Below are positions 1 through 6,555 of a stretch of DNA of 9,787 nt, piece after piece; the stretch's first letter is position 1; each line of letters begins with the position of its first letter. The notes beneath the pieces are model-generated. The model was not told the DNA's origin, did no database searches, and saw only the letters and a program-made list of their open reading frames with translations. Origin of the DNA: an uncultured Clostridia bacterium (GTDB taxonomy: Bacteria > Bacillota > Clostridia > TANB77 > CAG-508). The DNA is taken from positions 1 to 9,787 of the forward strand of contig CAORJJ010000046.1 of the NCBI GenBank assembly GCA_948517135.1. The letters run 5' to 3'. The position numbers and the translations under genes were made by a program.

Positions 1-2
1 TT

Positions 3-1220
3 AAAAATTTATTAAAAACAGAGATAGTATCAATAGTTTTAACAAGTGGAATAATAATTTTTACATTATACATGTATTTAATTGGATTAATTGGAATTAA
101 ATATGAAAGATATATTTTTATACCAGTTATATTAGGTTTAATATTTAATGTAGTATATGGAATTTATTATTTTATAAAAAATAAACCTCAAAAACAAGAA
201 AAGGAAAAAATTGAAACAAGTAAATTAAGAAAAATAGTAACAGCAATTTTGTTATTAGCAAATATATTTTATATTTTGTGTTATATTTCAAGAGGAATAT
301 CAAACAAATTATTATATATAGATGAATTTTCAGTATGGGCATTAAATGCTAAAAATATTTTTATTGGGAAAAAAATGGATTTCTTTATAAATACAGGTTT
401 AGAGAATTATCCAAATGGATTACCACTATTATATTCTGGATTTTATATATTAGTAGGAAGTATAAAAGAAAATTTTATAAGAGTTTTTTCAGGAATATAT
501 TTAATAATTAATTTATTAAATATTATAAGCTTGTGTAAAAAAAGAAAAGCAAATGTTAGTATTGCATTTTTACTTATGCTTATAGTATATAGTTATTTTT
601 ATAGATTTAAAGATTATGCAAGTTCAACATATGCAGATGTTCCATTTATGGTTTTATATACTTGCGGGATATTATATTTTATAGAATGGATTATATATGA
701 TAGAAAAAATGAAAATATGATAATTTCAATGGTGAGTACGATAGGATCATGTTGGTATAAACAAGATGGAACATTTTTAATTGCTTACAATATTTTTATA
801 TTAATAGTTATAGCAATTTTCTATAAGAAATTGAATATAGAAAAATTAAGTTTAAAATCAGTAATGATTTATATTATTACTATACTAATTGTACCGATAA
901 GTTGGAAAATTTATAATATTGTAGCAGATTTTCCAACAGAATTAGTATTTGGAGCAGGCTCAAAAGTAGAAATGCATTTAGATTATTTAATATCTTTAAT
1001 GCAAAATATAACAATACAATTTTATTCAGATAAACCATCAGTAATAATTATGGGAATTATAGTTGCATGTATGTTTACAACATTTTATAAATTAGACAAT
1101 AAAGATAAATTATATGTTGTGATGCAAATTCGGAGCTGTTTTGGCAAACATTGCATTTTTGATATTATGTTATATACTTGTTTTTGGAGGAGAAGCAATT
1201 ATTGCAGCTTCATTTATTAG
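3..1220 (+). CDS. Polytopic membrane protein, GT-C glycosyltransferase-like; 5' partial and frameshifted near its 3' end
   Basis: The frame is open from base 3. The residues before the ATG at 72 already form a hydrophobic helix (IVSIVLTSGIIIFTLYMYL), so that ATG is internal and the true start lies upstream of the window. About eight to ten membrane segments follow. Between the first helices is a loop with DEFSVWALNAKNIF (near 320-360) and then YPNGLPLLYSGFY (near 408-446). An acidic pair, Trp and Lys followed by a YPxGxPLL segment resembles the first external loop of GT-C enzymes, which use polyprenyl-phosphate sugars at the outer membrane face. WYKQDGT (near 752-773) resembles the K-x-D/E-G motif seen in such proteins. 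The last 30 or so residues before the stop at 1220 are Cys-, Arg- and aromatic-rich and do not look like membrane protein, whereas another frame continues naturally to 1314. The GT-C call is inference; a polymerase or flippase-like protein is the alternative. Confidence 0.6.
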   Translation, partial: KNLLKTEIVSIVLTSGIIIFTLYMYLIGLIGIKYERYIFIPVILGLIFNVVYGIYYFIKNKPQKQEKEKIETSKLRKIVTAILLLANIFYILCYISRGISNKLLYIDEFSVWALNAKNIFIGKKMDFFINTGLENYPNGLPLLYSGFYILVGSIKENFIRVFSGIYLIINLLNIISLCKKRKANVSIAFLLMLIVYSYFYRFKDYASSTYADVPFMVLYTCGILYFIEWIIYDRKNENMIISMVSTIGSCWYKQDGTFLIAYNIFILIVIAIFYKKLNIEKLSLKSVMIYIITILIVPISWKIYNIVADFPTELVFGAGSKVEMHLDYLISLMQNITIQFYSDKPSVIIMGIIVACMFTTFYKLDNKDKLYVVMQIRSCFGKHCIFDIMLYTCFWRRSNYCSFIY

Positions 1221-1314
1221 ATATTATACAAGAGTAATAATGATACAAATTGTAGTATCAGTAGTTTTATTAAAACCAATATTTTTAAAAGAAAAAATTG
1301 AAGAAAATAAATAA
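1126..1314 (+). pseudogene. Out-of-frame C-terminal tail of the upstream membrane protein
   Basis: Reading codons that begin at 1129 gives FGAVLANIAFLILCYILVFGG, then EAIIAASFIRYYTRVIMIQI, then VVSVVLLKPIFLKEKIEENK with a TAA at 1312-1314. These are two convincing transmembrane helices and a charged cytoplasmic tail, exactly what the upstream protein should end with. This frame has no start codon of its own here: a TGA lies at 1120-1122 and there is no SD site. Removing one base around 1123-1131 (for example one A of the AAA at 1126-1128) would join the two parts into one product of about 436 residues within the window. The tail ends 17 bases before the next gene. Confidence 0.75.
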
Positions 1315-1318
1315 AAAT

Positions 1319-1334
1319 AAGGGGAACGAACATG
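1319..1334 (+). promoter_or_regulatory. Ribosome binding site and ATG start of the first GT2-GT4 gene
   Basis: AAGGGGA lies about seven bases before the ATG at 1332. It sits just after the TAA (1312-1314) of the preceding, out-of-frame tail, which supports this ATG as the real start and the tail as the real end of the gene before it. Confidence 0.6.
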
Positions 1335-2321
1335 AAGAAAGTAGATATTGTAATACCAATATATAATGCATATGATTTTACAAAAAAATGCATAGAAACA
1401 ATTATTGAAAACACAAATTTAAAGGAACATAATTTAGTATTAATAAACGACAAAAGTCCAGATGAAAAAATTATGCCATTACTAAATGATGTTAAAGAAA
1501 AAAATAAAAATCTAAATATTATAGTTTTAGAAAATGAAGAAAACTATGGATTTGTAAAAACAGTAAATAGAGGTATGAGCTATTCTAATAATGATGTTAT
1601 TTTATTAAATAGTGATACAGAAGTAACTAAAAATTGGATTGAGAAATTGAGTGAAGTTGCATATTCAAAAGAAAATGTAGCAAGTGTTACACCACTTTCT
1701 AATAATGCAACTCTTGCATCAGTTCCTAATTTTTTAGAAGAAAATAATTTACCAAGTTTTATATCTTTAGAAGAATATGCAGAGGAAATTGAAAAATGTA
1801 GTTTTAACGATTTTCCAGAAATATCAACAGCACATGGTTTTTGTATGTACATTAGAAGAAATGCTATAAATGAAGTAGGTCTTTTTGATGACGATACTTT
1901 CGAAAAAGGATATGGAGAAGAAAACGATTTTTCATATAGATGTGTAAAAAAAGGCTTTGTTCATTTAATGTGTGATAATACATTTATCTATCATAAAGGT
2001 ACTCAGTCTTTTACAGAAAAAAAACTTGAACTTGTTAATTCACATTTAAAAATATTAGAAGAAAAATATCCTACAAATTTTGCTCAAACTAATTTAATAG
2101 TAAATACAAATCCATTCAAATATATACAAGATAATATTAAATATTATATAAATAATAAACATAGAAAAAATATTTTAATATTTGTACATGATTTTGTCTC
2201 AAGAGATAATAAGTTAGTTGGTGGAACTGCACTTCATATATATGATTTAATAGATAATTTAAGAGAAGACTTAAATATTCATGTTTGCTATTATAGTAAT
2301 GATGGTTATAAATTGAAATAA
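1332..2321 (+). CDS. GT2 family glycosyltransferase, N-terminal part of a split GT2-GT4 fusion
   Basis: Residues 1-250 are a GT-A fold, family 2 transferase, expected to add sugars from a nucleotide-sugar donor in the cytoplasm. The N-terminal strand VDIVIPIYNAYDFTKKCIET is typical. LLNSDTEV holds the DxD-like metal/nucleotide site (D95 with N93 and S94), and GYGEENDF (194-200) carries the usual acidic catalytic/acceptor motif, followed by YHKGTQSF (220-227). From residue about 278 a second domain begins with HRKNILIFVHDF and GGTALHIYDLIDNL, the start of a GT-B fold. It is cut at a TAA (2319-2321) after only about 50 residues. The paralogue at 8317 runs straight through the equivalent point, so the stop is best explained by a lost base near 2312-2318. 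If the break is real, only the GT2 domain would be made from the normal start. Confidence 0.85.
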   Translation: MKKVDIVIPIYNAYDFTKKCIETIIENTNLKEHNLVLINDKSPDEKIMPLLNDVKEKNKNLNIIVLENEENYGFVKTVNRGMSYSNNDVILLNSDTEVTKNWIEKLSEVAYSKENVASVTPLSNNATLASVPNFLEENNLPSFISLEEYAEEIEKCSFNDFPEISTAHGFCMYIRRNAINEVGLFDDDTFEKGYGEENDFSYRCVKKGFVHLMCDNTFIYHKGTQSFTEKKLELVNSHLKILEEKYPTNFAQTNLIVNTNPFKYIQDNIKYYINNKHRKNILIFVHDFVSRDNKLVGGTALHIYDLIDNLREDLNIHVCYYSNDGYKLK

Positions 2322-3616
2322 ATTCTTTTGAAAATATCAATCTATTTAATAATGATTATAAAAAAATAATTGAAAAAGTTTTTTCAATTGTTGATGTTGA
2401 TTTAGTACATGTTCATCATTTGAAAAACCATTATTTTGATTTATTTGATGTTATGGAAGAAAAGGAAATTCCATTTATAATGACATTACATGATTTTTAT
2501 ATGGTATGTCCAACAATTGTATTACTTGAAAAAAATGAAAAATGTTGTGTAGATAATAAAGAATGCAATTGTAGTGAATGTTTAAAAGAATTGATTGATG
2601 TAGATGGTAATATTATTGAAAAATGGAGAAATAATGTATATAATGCACTAAGAAGAGCACAACTTTTAGTTGCACCATCTAATTCTACAAAAGAAATTTT
2701 TAACAAATATTATAAAGATTTAAAAATACAAGTTGTAGAACATGGTGTAGATTACGAAGACTTAAAAAAAGACAAAGTAAAACATGATAAAAAAAATATA
2801 GCTTTTATTGGTGGGATAAATAAACAAAAAGGTGTAGATATTTTAAAAGAATTTGTAAATAAGGCAAATTCTGATGAATTGAAATTTAATGTTCATATGT
2901 TTGGAACAACATCAGAAAGTAGTTTAAACAAATCTTCAAAAAATTACACATATCATGGTTTATATAATAGAGAAGATATTACAAAATTATTAGAAGAAAA
3001 TGATATAGATTTAGTATGTATGCTTTCAATTTGGCATGAAACATATTCATATACGCTTACAGAAGCTATAACAGCTAAAGTTCCAGTAATTGCTTTAGAT
3101 TATGGTGCTGTGAGTGAAAGAGTACAAAAAGATAATTTAGGATGGATAATTGAAAAAGATTCATCAATAGAACAAATAATTAATAAAATAAACGAAATTT
3201 TTGAAAATTCAAAACAATATGATGAAGTTTTAAAAAGTGTAAATCACTATTTGAATAACTTAAAATCAGTTTCTGAAAATGCAAACGAATATAAAGAAAT
3301 TTATAATAAATTAATTTCTAATAAATCAAATTTTGAAAGCTTAAATAAAGATTTATTAAAAGAAATATTAAAAAGAGTACCAGAAAAAAATGTAACAGTA
3401 GATAATTCTGATTTAATTAATCAATTAAACATAGAAAGAGCAAGCCATAATCAAAGAATTGTTGAATATGATACAACAGTTAAATTATTAAGAGAAGAAA
3501 TTGATAGATTAAATAAAAGAATTGGTGATGTGATGAAAGATGAAGAAAAATATAATAAAATATTATCATCAAAAAGAATTAAATTGTTAGAAAAAATTAA
3601 ATTCATCAAACTTTAA
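2312..3616 (+). CDS. GT4 family glycosyltransferase domain with C-terminal coiled coil, second part of the split fusion
   Basis: The frame is open from 2312 and carries coding sequence (INSFENINLFNNDYKKIIEK, then LVHVHHLKNHYFDLF) before the first possible start, a TTG at 2420. That TTG has no SD site and falls inside the conserved HxHH segment, so this is not an independent gene. The GT-B, family 4 features are TLHDFYMVCP, then a Cys-rich loop (CC, CNC, C between about 2542 and 2582), VAPSNSTKEIF, the VEHGVD loop, the second Rossmann half IAFIGGINKQKG, and the EX7E motif HETYSYTLTEA (Glu codons at 3038 and 3062) that binds the donor nucleotide sugar. After about 3330 comes a charged helical segment with heptad character, ending in a basic amphipathic tail (SSKRIKLLEKIKFIKL). 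The stop is 11 bases before the permease gene. Confidence 0.82.
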   Translation: MEINSFENINLFNNDYKKIIEKVFSIVDVDLVHVHHLKNHYFDLFDVMEEKEIPFIMTLHDFYMVCPTIVLLEKNEKCCVDNKECNCSECLKELIDVDGNIIEKWRNNVYNALRRAQLLVAPSNSTKEIFNKYYKDLKIQVVEHGVDYEDLKKDKVKHDKKNIAFIGGINKQKGVDILKEFVNKANSDELKFNVHMFGTTSESSLNKSSKNYTYHGLYNREDITKLLEENDIDLVCMLSIWHETYSYTLTEAITAKVPVIALDYGAVSERVQKDNLGWIIEKDSSIEQIINKINEIFENSKQYDEVLKSVNHYLNNLKSVSENANEYKEIYNKLISNKSNFESLNKDLLKEILKRVPEKNVTVDNSDLINQLNIERASHNQRIVEYDTTVKLLREEIDRLNKRIGDVMKDEEKYNKILSSKRIKLLEKIKFIKL

Positions 3617-3627
3617 TTGGAGGAAAA

Positions 3628-4416
3628 ATGGAATTTTTTAAAACATTATATAATAATAGAAAATTAGCATTCCAGCTAGGAAAAAATGATTTTAGAAATA
3701 AATTTGCAAGTACTAGTTTAGGAAGTCTTTGGGGATTTGCACAACCATTTGTATTTATGCTTACATATGTAATTGTATTTCAATATATATTAAAAACAGG
3801 AAGTTCAGGTAAATATCCATATGTTGTGTGGTTTTTACCAGGAATGAGTATGTGGATGTTTATAAGTGATGCAATTTTAATGGCAAGTAATTCAATAAGA
3901 AATTATAGTTATTTAGTAAAAAAGGTTGTATTTCCAGTAGATATTATCCCAATAATATCAATAATATCTTCAAGTTGTATTGGTGTATTTTTAGTATTTA
4001 TAGCTACTATGGCAGCAACTGCTTTTGGATATTTCCCAAACATTTTAAATATAATTTATATAATCTTTTGTGCATTATGTTTTATTATTGCTTTAACAAG
4101 ATTTACTTCAGCACTTACAACAGTTGTTCCAGATTTTGCAAATTTACTAAATATTCTTATACAACTTTGTATGTGGTTTACACCAATAATATGGAATTTA
4201 ACTATGCTTGATGGATGGCTTTCTAGTATATTTAAAGCATTTCCATTCACATATTTAGTAGAAGGATTTAGACAAGCATTTATTGCAAGTTCAACTATTA
4301 TAACAGAACACAACTTTTTGTTCACAATAATATTTTGGGTAGTTACAATATTAATGTTTGTATGGGGAAATTCTGTATTTAAAAAGAACAAAAAAGATTT
4401 TGCAGATGTATTATAA
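3628..4416 (+). CDS. wzm: Polysaccharide ABC transporter permease (Wzm/TagG type)
   Basis: This 262-residue protein has the usual length of the ABC-2 permeases that export undecaprenyl-linked O-antigen, teichoic acid or capsule chains. After an amphipathic N-terminus come about six membrane segments (roughly 36-54, 64-83, 105-130, 137-160, 172-190, 230-248). Family landmarks are LGSLWGFAQP (31-40), SYLVKKVVFPVDIIP (94-108), PFTYLVEGFRQAF (206-218) and the ending KKNKKDFADVL. It works as a dimer with the ATPase encoded 13 bases downstream. The start is set by GGAGG at 3619-3623, five bases before the ATG. The sequence cannot tell which glycan is exported; the glycosyltransferase neighbours argue for a sugar polymer rather than teichoic acid alone. 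Confidence 0.93.
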   Translation: MEFFKTLYNNRKLAFQLGKNDFRNKFASTSLGSLWGFAQPFVFMLTYVIVFQYILKTGSSGKYPYVVWFLPGMSMWMFISDAILMASNSIRNYSYLVKKVVFPVDIIPIISIISSSCIGVFLVFIATMAATAFGYFPNILNIIYIIFCALCFIIALTRFTSALTTVVPDFANLLNILIQLCMWFTPIIWNLTMLDGWLSSIFKAFPFTYLVEGFRQAFIASSTIITEHNFLFTIIFWVVTILMFVWGNSVFKKNKKDFADVL

Positions 4417-4429
4417 AAGGGAGTAGATT

Positions 4430-5731
4430 ATGAACGAAACAATGATAAAAATTAATAATTTATCTAAAGAGTATAAAATGTTTGCTAATAAAAAAGATAG
4501 ACTAGTAGAAGCAATGTTTCCTACTAAAATAAAAAAGCATAGTACTTTTAAAGCTTTAGATGGATTAAATTTAGAAATAAAAAAAGGTGAAGTAGTTGGT
4601 ATATTAGGTAAAAATGGTGCTGGAAAATCTACTTTACTAAAAATTGTTACAGGTGTTGTTATTCCTACAAATGGAGAAATTAGTATAAATGGAAAAGTAA
4701 GTTCGCTTCTTGAACTTGGAGCTGCTTTTAATCCAGACTTAACTGGACTTGAAAATATATATCAACATGGACAAGTAATGGGATTATCAAATGAAAGAAT
4801 TGAAGAAAAGAAACAAGAAATAATTGATTTTGCAGATATAGGTGATCATTTATATCAACCTGTAAAAACATATTCTTCAGGAATGTTTGCAAGACTTGCA
4901 TTTGCTTGTGCAATAAATGTTGAACCAGACATTCTAATAGTAGATGAAGTTTTATCAGTAGGAGATATGGCATTTCAATTAAAATGCTTTAAAAAATTTG
5001 AGCAATTTAAAAAAGAAGGAAAAACAATTCTTTTTGTAAGCCATAGTGTTGGTGATATTTTAAAAAATTGTACAAGAGCAATTATTTTAGAGCAAGGTAA
5101 AAAAATTTATGATGGTGATATAAAAGATGGTGTTGAGAAATACAAAAAAATAATGGTAGGAATTGCAGATGATGAAACATCAGAAGAAAAAGAAGAAGAA
5201 AATACCACTTCAATTGTATCTTCAAGTGAGGAAAACTTAGATGACTGGAAACATAACTTTGTTCAAAATCCTAATATTACAGAATATGGGGACAAACGTG
5301 CTGAAGTAATAGATTATGGTATGTTTGATTTAAAAAACAGACCAATAAATGCATTTGATAATAATGATGAAATAATATTAAAATCAAAAATAAAATTTAA
5401 TCAAGATGTTAGTGATCCAATATTTACAATGACAGTAAAAGATTTTCAAGGTACAACTCTTGCTGGAACAAATACAGATATTGAAAAAGTATTAACAGGT
5501 GATTACAAAAAAGGAGATATTGTAGTAGTAGAATTTAAACAAAAAATACCACTTACAGCAGGAAAATATACATTATCTTTTAGTTGCACTAAATATAATT
5601 TGCAAGGAGAACTTGAAGTATTAAATAGAAAATATGATGCTTTATTAATAGATGTTATTACAACTAAAAATGCAGTAGGAATTATAAGATTAAATTCAAA
5701 TATTTCAATAAAGAAATTTTCTAAAAATTAG
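4430..5731 (+). CDS. wzt: Polysaccharide ABC transporter ATPase with C-terminal carbohydrate-binding-like domain (Wzt type)
   Basis: The N-terminal 240 residues are a complete nucleotide-binding domain: Walker A GKNGAGKST (60-68), signature YSSGM (148-152), Walker B ILIVDE (168-173) with catalytic E173, and switch H205 in SHSV. The insert with LLELGAAFNPDLTGLENIY is typical of the Wzt/TagH subfamily. An acidic, Ser-rich linker (about 247-270) leads to a beta-rich domain (about 275-430) with GDKRAEVIDYGMFD, a DPIFTMTVKDFQG strand and LAGTNT. This pattern matches the Wzt C-terminal domain, which in E. coli O9a binds the modified non-reducing end of the finished chain and gates its export. TagH-type ATPases lack this domain, so capped-glycan recognition is the better guess here. 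The SD site AAAGGGAG at 4416-4423 overlaps the stop region of the permease gene, suggesting coupled translation. Confidence 0.92.
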   Translation: MNETMIKINNLSKEYKMFANKKDRLVEAMFPTKIKKHSTFKALDGLNLEIKKGEVVGILGKNGAGKSTLLKIVTGVVIPTNGEISINGKVSSLLELGAAFNPDLTGLENIYQHGQVMGLSNERIEEKKQEIIDFADIGDHLYQPVKTYSSGMFARLAFACAINVEPDILIVDEVLSVGDMAFQLKCFKKFEQFKKEGKTILFVSHSVGDILKNCTRAIILEQGKKIYDGDIKDGVEKYKKIMVGIADDETSEEKEEENTTSIVSSSEENLDDWKHNFVQNPNITEYGDKRAEVIDYGMFDLKNRPINAFDNNDEIILKSKIKFNQDVSDPIFTMTVKDFQGTTLAGTNTDIEKVLTGDYKKGDIVVVEFKQKIPLTAGKYTLSFSCTKYNLQGELEVLNRKYDALLIDVITTKNAVGIIRLNSNISIKKFSKN

Positions 5732-5743
5732 AAAGGGTAAAGT

Positions 5744-6532
5744 ATGAGTAGAAAAAAGAAAGTATTTATTACATTCCTTATAATAGTAGTAATTAGTTTA
5801 TGTATATATTTAGGAATGAAAACAAGATATAGCAATAAAATAAATATTACTGTATTAGGGAAAAATGGATATGTAATAACAACAATCAAAAATAATATAA
5901 TAATAGTCGATGGTGGAGATAGTAGTAATACTGATATTTTAAAAGAAATAATAAAAGAGCATAATAATTTAGTTACAGCATGGATAACAACATCACCAGA
6001 ACAAGATAGAATTGGGGCTTTATCCAATATAATTAAAGATGAAAATTCAGATATTCAAATAAATAATATTTTGCATAACTTAAATTATGAAGAGGATTGG
6101 TTTGATAAATTAAACTTAACTCAGCAAGAAAAGGAAAAAATGAAAAATGATATAGAAATTATAACACTTGGAAAATATAGAGAAAGAACTACTGAGATGG
6201 GAAGAAGAGCAGAATATTATTTTGATAATTTCTATATAACACCTCTTGAAATTAATGATACAAATAGTAATGAAATGGCTGATCAAAGAGCAATTTTAAA
6301 AATAGATAATACTTTTAAAAATGTAATTTTATTTAATGGTGTTGATGAAAAAAATGCAAATATATTTTTAGAAAATGATAAAGATCAATTTGATGTAGAA
6401 GCAATTTTATTTAATGGTGGAAAAGAAACTAAAAATGAAATAAGACAAAAAATAGAAAATGAAGTAAGACCTAAAATTGCTGAAAGTGAAAATACAGAAG
6501 AAAATACTAAAAGTACCATAGAAATTTGGTAA
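5744..6532 (+). CDS. Membrane-anchored metallo-beta-lactamase-fold-like protein lacking metal ligands
   Basis: A short basic N-terminus and one hydrophobic helix (about 7-24) suggest a membrane anchor with the rest outside. The remainder follows the layout of the ComEC/Rec2 C-terminal metallo-beta-lactamase domain: INITVLGKNGYVITT in place of VxFLDVGQGDxxLI, IIIVDGG (52-58) for the conserved IDGG, TSPEQDRIGAL (83-93) for THPHxDHIGGL, RAILKIDNTFKNVILFNG for the SLVLxL...LLTGD strand pair, and VEAILFNGGKETK (218-230) for the LKxxHHGSxxS segment. Only Asp88 of the metal site is kept; the His positions read Ser84, Glu86, Arg89, and the late HHGS pair reads FNGG. A hydrolase is therefore unlikely; a binding or scaffold role is possible. 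The C-terminus is charged and probably disordered. It begins 12 bases after the ATPase stop, with SD site GAAAGGG at 5731-5737. Its place between transporter and terminator genes suggests a role in the same pathway. The fold assignment is by motif alignment only. Confidence 0.62.
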   Translation: MSRKKKVFITFLIIVVISLCIYLGMKTRYSNKINITVLGKNGYVITTIKNNIIIVDGGDSSNTDILKEIIKEHNNLVTAWITTSPEQDRIGALSNIIKDENSDIQINNILHNLNYEEDWFDKLNLTQQEKEKMKNDIEIITLGKYRERTTEMGRRAEYYFDNFYITPLEINDTNSNEMADQRAILKIDNTFKNVILFNGVDEKNANIFLENDKDQFDVEAILFNGGKETKNEIRQKIENEVRPKIAESENTEENTKSTIEIW

Positions 6533-6538
6533 CTTTGT

Positions 6539-6555
6539 AAAGGAGATAAAATTTG
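6539..6555 (+). promoter_or_regulatory. Strong ribosome binding site ahead of a TTG start
   Basis: AAAGGAG at 6539-6545 is followed seven bases later by TTG at 6553, and no ATG lies at comparable spacing. This fixes the start of the methyltransferase/kinase gene at a TTG codon, a weaker start than the ATGs of its neighbours. Confidence 0.7.

Larger units (their letters stand above)
1332..3616 (+). pseudogene. Reconstructed full-length GT2-GT4 bifunctional glycosyltransferase with one frameshift
   Basis: Adding one base between 2312 and 2318 turns the two open frames into a single gene of 762 codons (761 residues): GT2, GT4, coiled coil. The join would read GYKL-E-INSFEN, matching the spacing of the intact paralogue at 8317-9787. 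No other stop or frame break is seen in 2.3 kb, so the lesion is either very recent or a sequencing/assembly error. An intact protein would probably add two different sugars and thus build a disaccharide unit, as other tandem-domain polysaccharide synthases do (inference). Confidence 0.75.

Noticed and set aside
1217..1453. Minus-strand open frame with hydrophobic, Phe/Leu-rich translation
   Set aside because: It is the complement of A-rich coding sequence crossing two + strand genes; the hydrophobicity comes from TTT/CTT complements of Lys codons.
1120..2321. Phase-variable switch or programmed frameshifting as an explanation of the two frame breaks
   Set aside because: Neither site has a long homopolymer, a short tandem repeat, a classical slippery heptamer or a clear downstream stem-loop; simple mutation or sequencing error is more likely.
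2420..3616. Independent GT4 gene starting at the TTG at 2420
   Set aside because: No SD site, and about 36 codons of conserved GT4 sequence lie upstream in the same frame; the paralogue shows the two domains fused.
4056..4391. 111-codon open frame on the minus strand opposite the permease gene
   Set aside because: It lies wholly inside a well-supported permease gene, has no convincing SD site or domain, and long antisense frames are expected in AT-rich coding DNA.
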